A stretch of 30,986 bases of DNA from Pseudozyma flocculosa PF-1 (lineage: Eukaryota; Basidiomycota; Ustilaginomycetes; Ustilaginales; Ustilaginaceae): positions 91,930 to 122,915 of the forward strand of contig NW_006920886.1 in NCBI RefSeq assembly GCF_000417875.1, read 5' to 3'. Below are positions 1 through 10,197 of this stretch, one piece after another; position 1 is the first letter of the stretch; the number at the start of each line of letters is the position of its first letter. The notes beneath the pieces are model-generated. The model made no database searches and was not told the origin of the DNA. It saw nothing but the letters and a program-made list of their open reading frames with translations. A program made the translations under genes and the position numbers.

Positions 1-803
1 GCGGCCGCGGGTGCGGTGGTCGCGGCGGCTGCTGTAGGCGTTGGCGAGGCCGTCGTCGACCTCGGGCACCGCCTTGTCCATGGCGGCGCGCTCGATGACC
101 GAGCAGGCAAGGTCGAGATTGTCCTGCATGATGACCAGGAGCGCCTGCTCCGGCAGCGTCTGCTCGGTGAAGCCGCTCGAGAGGAAGAGCGAGCGGGCGT
201 GGGTCACCATGCTGATCCGCAGCGGCTCCTTGCAGGTGACGAGCGCCAGGCTGCCGGCCAGGTTCTGCGCCATCTGGTGGGCCGCCTTGCCCATCTTGCC
301 CTCGTCGCCCTCCATGGCAAAATCCTTGGTCACCAGCTCGCGCGTCGAGATCGACGCAATCGTCACCGATCGCTCGACGACGGGCGCGATGATCTCTCGG
401 ATGGCGCGGTCGATGGCGATGTGGATAATCCGCTTGAGCGCCGCATTGTTGGCGAACAGCGTCAGCTGCGGGTTGATGACGATGTAGTTGCCCAGCGAGG
501 CGAGCATCGAGACGAGCGTCTCGGTGTAGGCGGCGGCCGCCGCAGCCGACTGGCCCGGCTGCGTGCCGGAGCCGGCGGCCGCAACGGCAGCAGCGGCGGC
601 GCTGGCCTTGGGGCCGACCTGAGGGGGCATGCCACGCTGTCCAGCGGCAAAGCCTCCCCCACCACTGGCGACCGACAGCCGCTCGAGGTCCTGGGCGAGG
701 CCCGTGGCGGGCTGCTGGACGAGCTGCTGCTGCTGACGCTGCTGCTGCTGGTGGTGGTGTTGCTGCTGGTGCTGGTGCTGCTGATGCTGCAGCTGCTGCT
801 GGA

Positions 804-834
<31 letters not shown>

Positions 835-3800
835 CTGGAGCTGCTGCTGCTGCTGGAGGATCTCGACCGTGGGCCTGTTGCGCAGGATGGTGGTGGGCTG
901 GATGTCCTTGAGCTCGACGCTGAGGCTCTTGCAGAGCACCTCGATCTCAAACTTGAGGTTGAGCTTGAGCTCGGCGAACTGGTAGAGCTCGACCATCAGG
1001 CGCAGCACCGCCATCAGCCACGGGTTGGGCGGCACAAACACCTCGGACCTGGCGCACTGCTCGAGGACCTTGCACACGAACGGGATGGCGACAATCAGCC
1101 GGTTGCTGTCGTAGCCCTGCACCAGCAGCTCCTTGAAGGCGATGTTGCGGTGGCGAATCGGCTTGTTGCGCGCCAGCGTGAGGCTGCCCAGCCACGAGCC
1201 CAGGTTCTTGAGCAGCGTGCGCTCCTGGGTCGACTGGACCGTCTTGTCCGAGTTGAGGAGCAGCTGCACCTTGGCCAGCGTCTCGTGCAGGATAAAGGCG
1301 AGCAGGCTCTGGCCGTTGAGCCCGTCGAGGAACTGCGCGTAGAGGCCGTGGTTGTTGGGCTCGATGCTGACGCGCTGGAGGACGAGGTAGGACGAGAACC
1401 ACCGGAAGATCTCGGGCTTGATCAGGCGCTTGGCGTCGTGCAGCTTCGACTCGAGGTTGCTCGGCGACAGGTTGTTGACGAGGAAGAGGACGCGGTCCGA
1501 CACGTCCTCCTCGGGCTCGCGCTGCTCGACCGTGTCCGGCACGCCGTCGACGTGGATCGCGGTGAAGGGCGGCGGCTTGTCGTCGTCGTCGACGCCACCG
1601 TTGCCGCCGTCGTTGGCCTGACCCTTGCCGGCGACGCCACCCTTGCCGTCCGGACCGCCGCCGGCGCCACCGCCCGCCATGGCCATGCGCACCAGCCGGA
1701 CCACGTCCGGATGCGACTGCTGGAGGTGGGGCATCGAGAGGAGCGCCTGGCACAGCTGGGGCCACTCGGGCAGCCGGTTCTGGAAGCGCAGCAGCGCCTG
1801 CAGGCCAAACTTGAACATGTTCGAGTCCGACGGATTGCGCAGCGCGTCGAGGACGTAGCGGATGGCGATGCCGAGCGGGATGTAGTCGATCAGCTGGTGC
1901 TGGATGAGCGAGCCAAAGACGACGGCGGTCATGGCGAGCTCGCGCGGCGGGTAGTACATCTCGAACCAGCGGTACTCGTCGAAGAGCGTGTGGACCATGC
2001 ACGCAAAGACCTGGTGGTCGCGCGGGTCGTCCGACACCTTGGTCCGCTGCAGGAGCGCGATGACGTCGTCGATGCTGATCTTCTCCTCGTACATCTTGCG
2101 GTACCAGCTGTCGGCCTCGTCGTGGATGTCCTGCGAGAAGGTGACGACCTGCAGGCCCGGCTCCTGCCCCTCGGCGCCCGGGGCGAGGTTCATGAGACGC
2201 GGGTGGAGCTGGAGGCAGAGGTTGCGCACCACCTTGAAAAAGTCGATCTCGTCGGGCGTCATGTTGTCGCCGTTGGAGCGCAGCACCTTGAGGAAGGTGG
2301 CCACCGTCTGGACGGTGAGCGGCATAAAATTCTGCTCCGCCTGCGGGTCCTGCTTGGCGAGGTCGTCCTTGGTCTTGCTGTCGAGGAACTCGAGCGAGGC
2401 GCGCACGAACTCGCCGCCGTGCTCGGCGATCTTGCTCTGCAGCCAGATGTCGAGGTTGAGGTATTCGCGGCGCGAGGCCAGCGCCGCCACGTCGAGCGCA
2501 AACGCAAAGGGGCGCTGGTCGAGGAGCGTGTCGAGGATCTTGACCTCCTGCGCCACGTCGACGAGCCGGGTAATGTTGATTGGGTTCTCGTCGTAGAAGC
2601 TGTGCAGCGCCGACAGGGTAAAGTCCTGGTTGGCCTGCCACAGGCGGTAGAAGACGAGCTGGTGGCTCGGGTGGCCCGCGAGGAACATGGCGACCAGCTT
2701 CGATGCCAGCTCGCTGTGGATGCGGTTCCACGGGTGGCCGATCTGGACGAGCCCCATGAGCACCAGCTCGGCGCTCGACTTGATCGCCTTTTCGAGCAGC
2801 TCGGTGACCACGGCCCGGACCGAAGGGTCGTCGGAGCCGGCGATCTGCGTGAGCGTCTCGACGAGGTCGAGCGAGTTCCAGGTGCTGCCCTGGACCGAGG
2901 CCGCCAGCGCCTTGACGGTGCCGCTGGCGCCCGACACGTCTTCGACCGTCACGATCCTCCGGCCGGGCAGCGCGGCAAACGAGAAGGCGTCGGCGGGGAG
3001 CGAGACGAGACCGTTGAGGATGCGCACCTGGCGCTGCTTGTGCGACCAGGCCCCCCACAGGCCCGAGACGGCCGGGGTCTGGCCCTGGAAGCGCGAGGTG
3101 GCGGACACGACTGCCGCGAGTCCACCCATCCGGTTGCTGGCCGGGATCTCGAAGCCCTCGGGGTCGTCGAGGCCGCGGACCACGCGGATCCAGGAGAGCT
3201 GCGGAAACGCCGAGCTCCAGCCGCGGACGAGGTTGCCAAAGTCGGTCACGTCGCCGCCGTTGAGCAGGTCGGTGTCGACCGAGAGGAGCGATGCGAGAAG
3301 CTCAGACGTCGATCGCTCGTCGGCCGAGCGCACCTCAAAGCGGTCGAGGATGGCGCGGACCACGTCGACGCTGGGCAGGCCGCTGGGGCCGAGGTCGATG
3401 AGGAACTCGGTGAGGTTCTTGCCGGGCTTCATGCGGAGGTTGGGCAGCGTCTGGCGGATGACGTGGGCGGTGGCCTCGGGGCCGATGCGCTCCGACACGG
3501 CGGCCAGCAGGCGCTGGCGGTGGGCGGGCTGGAGCAGCGGCGAGTTGGGCGGCGCCGCATCCGAGAGCAGCGAAGCCAGGAACGAAGCCAGCCGCTCGGG
3601 TGCCAGGGTGCCGTTGGGTCCGCCCTGCCTCAGCGCATCGAGCGCCGAGTCGAGCACCGACGAGGAGCCCGACGAGGCTGCAGCCGCTGCAGCTGCAGCA
3701 GCGGCGGCAGCGGCCTGGCCATCGCCGATCCCGGGCGGCTGCGGTGGAGGCGCAGAGCCGTTGACCATACTGACCGCCTCGGCGGCGAGCTCCTGTCGAG

Positions 3801-4701
3801 CGGTCGCAGAGGCTAGGGCAGAGGAGAGCGCGAGCTTTTGCTGGGACTCGAGTCCCGATGCCTCAAAGAGGCGTCCGAGCTCGACGGAGCTGAAGGCCTC
3901 GGTGCGCGGCTCGGCACGGTCGAGCGCCTCTACGAAGCGTCGGGCGAGTTCCGACCGGTCGGCTGCCCTTTGCAGCTGGCGGCGTAGGAACGAGTGTTGC
4001 AAGCGGCGACGGCCGCGAAGGTGTGCGCGAGCCTCGGTGTCGGCTTCGCCGCGGTGTGGGTCGTCGTCGTCGTGGCCGTCGCCGTCGTTGCGGACGTCGG
4101 CGGCGGCGGTGGCAGTGTCGGGGAGGCTGTCTTGGCCTCCGAATAGCACCTGCGAGGCGAGGTGCTGGATTAAGCAATTATAGAGCCCGTCTCCGAACCG
4201 GTCGCAAAGCTGTTGGTCGTTGCAGCAGGGGGTGCGGGAGGAGGCGTGGATCGCGCGCGGTCAGTCGTTTGTCCACCAGGCAAGCGGTCGCTGTTCGCGC
4301 AAGGGGCGAGGCCACGTACTCGTTGAGCTTCTTGCAGATGAAGCTCGAGATTCTCCTCCGTTAAAGTAGCAAGCAGGAAGCGGATCTGCCCCTCTAAAAT
4401 GTCCTGGGTAGCGACGCTTGGCCCACGGGGCGTTGGACCGGGCGTCGTTGATATCGGTGCCGCTGTCGACGTCGTTTTGATGGGCTTGGGCGGCGCGGCG
4501 GCCGCTGTGCAGTGCCGTGTTGGGAGACACAGCCGGCTGTAGCGATCTGCTCCGAAATCCGAGCTTGTGCGCGTGCCGGGACGAGCGAGAGCTTCAGGTA
4601 CTGCCGGGGGCGAGGGTAGAGCCGAGATGCGAGAGGCGGGATGCGAGGAGAGAGAGAGGGCGTAAAAGCGAAGAAGAGGGAGGTCGAGGCGAGATCAGCA
4701 T
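1..4701 (-). CDS. NOT1: NOT1 (CNOT1), CCR4-NOT complex scaffold; N-terminal part, 3' end outside window
   Basis: NOT1 is the scaffold of the CCR4-NOT deadenylase, which shortens poly(A) tails and represses translation in the cytoplasm. About 1,500 residues are visible. The main exon (4209 to the window edge) is open throughout the parts read. In order: N-terminal HEAT region (ALASRREYL near residue 670), TTP-binding-type helices (about 800-930, KISIDDVIALLQ), the CAF1-binding MIF4G domain (about 970-1165, VLFLVNNLSPSNLESK), a Gln/His-rich linker, and the CNOT9-binding DUF3819 region up to the edge (LACSVIERAAMDKA). The C-terminal NOT module lies outside. The upstream exon 4504-4320 encodes GQIRFLLATLTEENLELH, matching the family N-terminus, and joins through intron 4319-4210 (GTACGT...CAG, phase 0). 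The start is less certain: ATG 4701 with intron 4601-4505 (phase 1) fits, and I found no other ATG on this strand up to about 5838. Confidence 0.93.
721..870 (-). repeat. CAG/CTG repeat coding the NOT1 polyglutamine linker
   Basis: An imperfect CTG-rich tract on the plus strand is read on the minus strand as glutamine with scattered Leu, His and Arg. The longest pure run is about nine to ten codons. It sits between the CAF1-binding and CNOT9-binding domains of NOT1, where budding-yeast NOT1 also carries a Gln-rich linker. Such tracts are prone to length variation. Confidence 0.9.
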
Positions 4702-5710
4702 ATCGATGCTCGTCCGGTGCGATCGTTGTGCTGCCTATTGTGCAGCAGGCAGGCAGGACGGTGATGGGCGACGACGAACGGCTGCAGACGTCTGGCGTCT
4801 GGCGTCGGCACGCCTGGCACACTCACGCTTTCACTGGCGTCGAGAGGCTGCTCTCTCGCCACGTTGGCGCGTGCACCTGCAACTGCGCGTCTCGGCGACG
4901 GGGAACGCTGACCGCTTCCGCTGCTGCGTCGTGCCCGTCCAGCCTCGTGCTGCGGAAGACGACCACGAAGTCCAAGGCGGTCTCAGTTGGTGGTGCGCGA
5001 GAGGGCTAGGGTGGGTCGGTGAGGGTCGTGGAGTGATGGGACGGCCACAGTAGCAAGAGCTGAGCGGATCGCCTCTGCTGTCCCTGAACCTCGAGGTTGC
5101 GTCCGGAAGGCAGGGTTTCCGCAGAAGCTAGTCGCGGTGGCCGCAGCAGAACCGTCGCCTAAACCCTCAGCGGGGAGTGCAAGGACGATGATATCGCTGG
5201 CCGAACGGGTGAGGCTTTTTTTTTCCTCGGCCCGGACTGACTGGCGATGCGGCGAGCCTGTGAGGTGTCGCAGCTTGTCTCGGTGGGCGAGCCACGAGTG
5301 AGCGACCAGACAGCCGTGCCAGTGAGGCGAGTCGGATCGGAGTGGGTACCGACACCGGCCTGATGGAGGTGCAGGCCTCGGACGGGAGGGCTTGGTCGGA
5401 TGGGTCGGGATCGGGAGCTGGAGCTGGTGGGGTGCGATCAAGGCCAGGTGGGTGGGTGAAAAGGCGCCTGTTGCGAGAGAGGGCTCGTGGTGAGCGGTAG
5501 CAGCGTAGCAAAGGGCGAGGATGAAGGTGCGGAAGACGAGGAGAAAGAGTGTTGGCGAATCGAGGTGCCGGGTGGTGCCGGGGTCGAGGGGGGATGAGGG
5601 AGAGAAGCAAGGAGAAAGGCGCACACTGACCGGCAGAGAGGAAGTCGGCAAGCGGAGGCGAGCGTAGCGCGGGTCAGAGCGTAGCAGCGTCGTGACTCTG
5701 GCGGGCGGGC

Positions 5711-5742
5711 GAGCGGGCGAGCGGGCGAGCGGGCGTGCGGGC
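5711..5742. repeat. 8-bp tandem repeat (GAGCGGGC)n
   Basis: About four near-perfect copies of an 8-bp GC-rich unit lie in the NOT1/GH45 intergenic region, flanked by related GCGGGC copies. Confidence 0.8.
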
Positions 5743-6030
5743 TTGGCTGGCAGGCCAAGCCAGGCTGAGGCCCGCTTGTGATTTTTGTATTCGGCCCGCC
5801 CGCCTTGTATTTGCACTGCCGCAATTCAAGGCCAGGCCCATCCATTTTGTATTGGCGCCCGCCCACGCCGCGGTGATCGCTTGGGCCCTTGCTGGCCTCT
5901 GAGCGGGCAGGCCAGGCGGCTGCGTCGGGCGGGTGGCAGGGCATCGTTCGTCATCGGGAGATGAGGCGGCTGGCGGCCTTGGTTCGGCTCCGCTTGGGGC
6001 TTCCGCCAGTCGCCTCTCGGCCCGGCGGCA

Positions 6031-6055
6031 CATGGCATGGCATGGCATGGCATGC
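6031..6055. repeat. 5-bp tandem repeat (CATGG)n
   Basis: Four to five perfect copies of CATGG occur in tandem about 400 bp upstream of the GH45-like start codon. Each copy brings an ATG into the plus strand, but none opens a supported gene. Confidence 0.85.
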
Positions 6056-6426
6056 CGGGGCCTGGCCACGCGCCCCGCTTCCGAAGGCAGAGAGAGGGCA
6101 GCGTACGGTACGGTGTTGATGCCCGCTGCTCTGCCACCATCAACTTTGCTCCGGGAGCCTCACCGCCGCCCACCACCTCTCCCTCCCATCTCGACGCCTT
6201 GCCCGCAATGTGGCTAACATCCTGAGTGTGCGCACGTCGAAGCGCACAATACTCCTGGCCGCCGTCACCCGCTCCTCTGCTCCATCGCCGTCATCGCCGC
6301 CGCCGCCCTGCTCTCTGCTCCGCTCCTTGCACCGCTCCCTACCTGCCACTGTGCCCTGCTCTGCTCCTGCTTTTGCACCTATACCCCCGCATTCAAGCTG
6401 CGACGGCCATCCGAGGCCGGCATACC

Positions 6427-6450
6427 CAGCCAGCCAGCCAGCCAGCCAGC
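6427..6450. repeat. (CAGC)n tetranucleotide repeat directly before the GH45-like start
   Basis: Six tandem CAGC units end five bases before the ATG at 6456, so they fall in the 5' UTR. A similar (CAGC)5 tract is found at 20911-20930. Confidence 0.85.
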
Positions 6451-6455
6451 CCGCC

Positions 6456-7388
6456 ATGTCGTTCAGATCGGCGATGCTCGCCCTCGCCCTGCTGCTAAGC
6501 TGGCAGCAGCTCCTCTCGTCGTCCCCGTCCGCCTTCGCCTTTACCTTCCCCACCGAGGGCCAGGCGACGCTGACGCACTACACGCTGCCGAGCGACTACG
6601 TGGCATCGTGCGGTTGCGTCGGTCGATCGACCCACTACCCGACGGCAGCGCTCAACCGCCTCGCCTACGGATCCAACACGTCGTTCGCGCCGTCGTGCGG
6701 ACTGTGCTTCGAGCTGCGCCTCGTTTCGACGCCCCTCGCGAACCCACCCCCTCCCCCCGACGATCCGGATGCGCCGTGGGGAGATGGCATCTTCTACCCC
6801 GACTCGGCCGTCGCATCGGGACAGACGCCCAGCGTCGTCGTCAAAATCACCGACCTCTGCCCCGGCGCCGGTGGTCCGTGGTGCAACGCCACCATGAACC
6901 CGGACGGCACCCTCGCCGGCAACCAGCTCGGATCCCTCGTCCACTTCGACCTCGCCTGGCCTTCCGTAGCCATACCCAACTCCTTCTTCCCCGGCGACCA
7001 CGACTACGGCGTCTGGAACGTCAGCTACGCCGCCGTCAGCTGCGATCGATGGAAGGGCAATGCCGACCAGGGCGCCGTCGGCTCCGACTGGGACCAGCAG
7101 GACGCCGCGTGCTGCCCGCGCGACCCCGCCCCGTCTGGCACCGATGTCGTCTGCCCCGCCTACTACGACACCGTCGGCGATGGCACCGCACTAGTCCCAA
7201 ACACCAGCAACATCCTCTCCAAGGGCAAGTCGAGCGCATCGTCCGCTTCACTCGCCACCCACCCGCTGTTCGGGCCGTCCTCCACGACGACAACGACGAT
7301 GATGCTCGCCTGGTGGGCGGTGCTCTCTCTCCCCGCCGTCCTCGCCGCTCTGGCAGCGACGTCCGACAGCGGCTGCCTCTTCCTGTAG
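6456..7388 (+). CDS. Secreted GH45/expansin-like (double-psi beta-barrel) protein with C-terminal anchor
   Basis: A 310-residue intronless protein resembling fungal glycoside hydrolase family 45 (subfamily C type) and expansin-like proteins, which act on beta-glucans in plant or fungal walls. Residues 1-29 form a signal peptide (charged start, Leu-rich core, ending AFA). The barrel domain spans about 35-220: cysteine pairs SCGCVG and CGLCFEL, VVVKITDLCP near 127-136, HFDLAWP near 163-169, and VSC.RW followed by ACCP. The Asp in HFDLAWP corresponds to the catalytic acid of GH45 enzymes. The last 60 residues are Ser/Thr-rich followed by a hydrophobic segment (MMLAWWAVLSLPAVLAALA), suggesting a GPI anchor or membrane tether. 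ATG 6456 is chosen because the signal peptide starts there. The frame extends upstream but lacks support. Whether it cleaves or only loosens glucan cannot be told from sequence. Confidence 0.82.
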   Translation: MSFRSAMLALALLLSWQQLLSSSPSAFAFTFPTEGQATLTHYTLPSDYVASCGCVGRSTHYPTAALNRLAYGSNTSFAPSCGLCFELRLVSTPLANPPPPPDDPDAPWGDGIFYPDSAVASGQTPSVVVKITDLCPGAGGPWCNATMNPDGTLAGNQLGSLVHFDLAWPSVAIPNSFFPGDHDYGVWNVSYAAVSCDRWKGNADQGAVGSDWDQQDAACCPRDPAPSGTDVVCPAYYDTVGDGTALVPNTSNILSKGKSSASSASLATHPLFGPSSTTTTTMMLAWWAVLSLPAVLAALAATSDSGCLFL

Positions 7389-7518
7389 ACCTTGCCCCGT
7401 CACCGCGAGTATACCCTGTTTGATTATCCGGATTGGCACAGCAAACCTGCTCTCATGTAACGGCAACAGCGATCTCGACTATCCCTTCATCGACCGTCGA
7501 CCACCATCTCACTCTTCT

Positions 7519-9210
7519 TCAGCCCGTGCTCTGACTCCTTGCCGCCTCGACCTCGACCTCGGCCTCGGCCTCGGGCGCGACCTCCTCGTCCCTCCATTCG
7601 TACAGGACGACGGCGTCCGCCAGCTTCCTCTGCCACGGGTCCTCTTCCCATCGCCCACGCTGCAATGGCCTGGCTTCTTGCACTGTCGTCGCCGGCGACG
7701 ATCCATCGACTTCCGGCGGTGTCGATGGTGCCTCAAATCCTAGCCAGATGCCCGAGTCGGCAGGCTTGCTGGCGATAATGATGGGCTCGATGGCTTCGAG
7801 ATCCGGATCCCGCTCGTACGGCTCAGCCGACGCCTCGCGGGCGTCGTCGGCGGAAGTCGCGGCGTCGCCTGGCCGTTGCTGCTGGGCAAAGGGAGACTGG
7901 GAGCGACGCAGAAGGTGGATGACCCTTTCCGGGGCACCCATGCCGTACTCGACGTGGCCCAGTCCGGCGATGCACAGCGTCACATTGACGACCTTCTCGT
8001 CGCCGCCCGCCTCGGCTTCGACAAACCTCGACCGCTCCTCGGGGGTGGCAGGGCAGCCGCGCAGGATCCAGGCGGTGACGTGGGCAAAGTACGAGTCCTT
8101 GAGCGCCTGGGCGGGTGCGAAGCCCTTTGTCTCGGACGCCGTGGGGCGCAGCAGCCAGGTCGGGTAGATGTGCGAGCCGGACATGGACGCCATGGCCGAC
8201 AGGAGCGGCTGGCTGGCCGAGCCGGCAGGCAGGGCCGGAAAGGTCGGAGGCAGGTCGGGCCGCATGAGTGACGAGAGATAGGCGCGATGGGCGGCGTGGA
8301 GCTGCGTGACGAGCGACCAGTTCGACAGCCTCGGCAGCAGGTGTGCCGACTTGGCCGTGGTCGTCCCTGGCGCTGTCGCGGTCGCTGTCGCTGCAGTCAT
8401 CGGCTCCGTCGAGGTCGCGGCTGCGCCTGCGAGCCAGCTCTGCTCGTTGAGCTTGACGGCGTCGACCCCCTGGCGGAAGACGTCGCGCGCCCATCTGCGC
8501 GGTGGGAAGCCGCCCCAGATGGGAACCCGCAGCTCGCGGGCGAGGAGGAGCAGAGGCATGTAGTGCGAGAGGTCGAAGCCTTCCTGGCTGTTGGCCGAGT
8601 AGGCGTCGATGAGGCCCTGGGGCGCAAGGGAGCCGGAGTAGAACGAGTTGAGCATGGGCTGGTCCTCGACGGAGAAGTGTTCGAGGACGAGGTGGAGGCG
8701 GTAGAGGGTGCCGCGCTTGCCCGGGGTGCTGGAGAGGGAGGCGTGGCGGCAGTGGTCGTCGAGGGCCGAGAGGGTCTGGAGCTGGGCGCGGAGCACCTCT
8801 GGCTGGTGGTGCTGTTCGCCAAAGAAGACGAGGCGAGGCGGTGGGGGTGCGGGTTGGACGTCTGGCTCGACGGTGGGCCGGAGCAGGCTGGTGAAAGACG
8901 AGAGCAGGGCCTGCGGTGAGGGGACGAGAGAGTTCCAATCTACGTAGCGGGGCGGGCGGGGCTGCCGGAAGGTGTGGCTGCGTCGGTCGCCGTCGTGGGC
9001 GAGATCCGCATCGGCCGAGGACGAGGATGACGGGGCAGAGGAGTCATGCTCGGGCAGGGAAAACGAGTGGCGATAGCTGGGAAGGCCGTGCGCGAGGATG
9101 CGGGGCGGGGTGAGCCTGGACAGCATGGATGCTATCGAGGGTGGCGGGCGAGGCGATGGCGGTTGCGGTGGCATTGTCGCAGCTGCCTGTGGCGGATGTT
9201 GATCGGTCAT
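7519..9210 (-). CDS. ChaN-like (Tiki/DUF399 superfamily) haem-binding-fold protein
   Basis: A 563-residue intronless protein. Domain signs in order: RLVFFGEQHHQPEVLRAQ (about 126-143), LHLVLEHF (173-178), DLSHYMPLLLLARELRVPIWGGFPP (about 213-237), and AGLGHVEYGMGAPERV (about 415-430), which matches the G-x-GH...YG-x-G-x-P signature of ChaN proteins. In bacteria ChaN is a haem-binding lipoprotein tied to iron uptake. Some fungi and plants carry homologues of unknown role. The N-terminal 110 residues are Pro/Ser-rich with an arginine-bearing helix-like stretch (about 29-50), which could be organelle targeting (inference). The C-terminus is acidic. The 3' end faces the GH45-like gene 130 bp away. 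The 5' end shares a 537-bp region with the small membrane protein gene. The haem-binding residue was not assigned. Confidence 0.75.
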   Translation of the reverse strand: MTDQHPPQAAATMPPQPPSPRPPPSIASMLSRLTPPRILAHGLPSYRHSFSLPEHDSSAPSSSSSADADLAHDGDRRSHTFRQPRPPRYVDWNSLVPSPQALLSSFTSLLRPTVEPDVQPAPPPPRLVFFGEQHHQPEVLRAQLQTLSALDDHCRHASLSSTPGKRGTLYRLHLVLEHFSVEDQPMLNSFYSGSLAPQGLIDAYSANSQEGFDLSHYMPLLLLARELRVPIWGGFPPRRWARDVFRQGVDAVKLNEQSWLAGAAATSTEPMTAATATATAPGTTTAKSAHLLPRLSNWSLVTQLHAAHRAYLSSLMRPDLPPTFPALPAGSASQPLLSAMASMSGSHIYPTWLLRPTASETKGFAPAQALKDSYFAHVTAWILRGCPATPEERSRFVEAEAGGDEKVVNVTLCIAGLGHVEYGMGAPERVIHLLRRSQSPFAQQQRPGDAATSADDAREASAEPYERDPDLEAIEPIIIASKPADSGIWLGFEAPSTPPEVDGSSPATTVQEARPLQRGRWEEDPWQRKLADAVVLYEWRDEEVAPEAEAEVEVEAARSQSTG

Positions 9211-9747
9211 TGAGAGGAGGGGGAAGCGCGAGAGCGAGCGAACATCTCTAGCGGAGCGATCCGAGGGTGGTGATGGTGGTGATCGCGGTGGTGGTGGTGG
9301 TGGTCATGTTGCGGGGTCAAGCCGAGACCGGGGCTGAGGTCAAAACGCGAGGCCAGAGGTCAAGGTGAGTCCAGGCCAGATCCACCAACGGCTTCGGCCC
9401 GACGCCGCCTCGCAGTCGAGGGGATCGGTCCAGGTGGAGGAGGTAGGTTGGGACGAGGTGCAAAGGCGGCGTCTGACCTGAGCTGGCGAGCCGGCCTGTT
9501 CGGATGCAGCCGACCTGCTTGCTTGCTTGCCTTTCTCGCCTGCCATGTGCCGCGTGGCACGCCTTGTCCGACTCCCGAGCCTTTGGCGGCGCTGGCTTCT
9601 TCTCTCGACCACTACCACCACCACCACCACCTGTTCTCCCTGCGCCGTCTCGCTCGCTAGCTCCTCGTCGTCTCTACTGGGCCGCTCTGACCCGCTCTTT
9701 GCCCACCCAGCCTGCAGACCCCGGTCGCACTGATCCACGTGGCCGAC
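9211..9747. promoter_or_regulatory. Bidirectional promoter region with GGT/CCA repeats
   Basis: This 537-bp gap separates two head-to-head genes. It holds a (GGT)n-like stretch at about 9269-9303 and a CCA repeat at about 9608-9629. No TATA box was noticed and no gene is supported. Confidence 0.55.
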
Positions 9748-10197
9748 ATGGCATCGGACCCGGCCCCTCGGCCACGCGCTGTCGCTAGCATGGCCCCGCT
9801 GGTCCGCCGCGACGAGGACGAGGCGTCGAGCCTGCTGCCCCTCTTCATCGTGCTCGCCATCTTTGTCGCCCTCGCCATCGCCTGGTTCGCACTCTCGTCG
9901 TGCATGGGCGACAACCTGCGCCGCTCCATCTCGCAACACATCTCGCGCCTCTGGGACCGCATCCGCGGCCGCTCCACCGGCCGTCGACGCGGTCGATACG
10001 GCCACATGCTCGGCGACGACGACGACGATCCCGAGGCCACCGCCTTCGACGTCACCTTTGACGATCCAGAGGAAGACCTCTACCGTCACCACAGCACCAA
10101 CTCGCCCTCGCACCCTGTCGGCTATGACAACGACGACGACGACGACGCCAGCAGGCGCTACGAGGCCCGCCAGTCGCAGCAGCCCTACGGCTACTAG
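9748..10197 (+). CDS. Small single-pass membrane protein, unknown function
   Basis: I do not recognise the family. The 149-residue product has a short N-terminus, one strong membrane helix near residues 27-48 (LLPLFIVLAIFVALAIAWFA), then a very basic stretch (RRSISQHISRLWDRIRGRS followed by a Arg-rich run) and an acidic, Asp-rich tail ending in Gln and Tyr. The basic stretch just after the helix predicts that the C-terminal part is cytosolic (positive-inside rule). ATG 9748 is used. A second in-frame ATG at 9790 would still keep the helix. No intron is needed. Coding potential is supported by the coherent helix plus charge pattern and the divergent promoter arrangement with the ChaN-like gene. 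Confidence 0.65.
   Translation: MASDPAPRPRAVASMAPLVRRDEDEASSLLPLFIVLAIFVALAIAWFALSSCMGDNLRRSISQHISRLWDRIRGRSTGRRRGRYGHMLGDDDDDPEATAFDVTFDDPEEDLYRHHSTNSPSHPVGYDNDDDDDASRRYEARQSQQPYGY

Larger units (their letters stand above)
4702..6455. promoter_or_regulatory. Divergent intergenic region between NOT1 and the GH45-like gene
   Basis: No supported gene is seen. The stretch should hold the promoters and 5' UTRs of both flanking genes, which are transcribed outward. It contains a T9 run at 5216-5224, which may be a nucleosome-poor poly(dA:dT) element, and several GC-rich simple repeats at 5700-6055. Reading frames here are short, overlap one another on both strands and show no recognisable domain. 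Confidence 0.6.

Noticed and set aside
947..3058. A 703-codon minus-strand frame in another phase of NOT1
   Set aside because: The product is Pro/Arg/Ala-rich shadow sequence. The conserved NOT1 helices are in the neighbouring frame.
16..3816. A 1,266-codon open frame on the plus strand
   Set aside because: It is the exact antisense of the NOT1 coding frame (same codon boundaries). Its Leu/Val/Arg/Glu-rich product has no domain and mirrors the GC-rich codons of NOT1.
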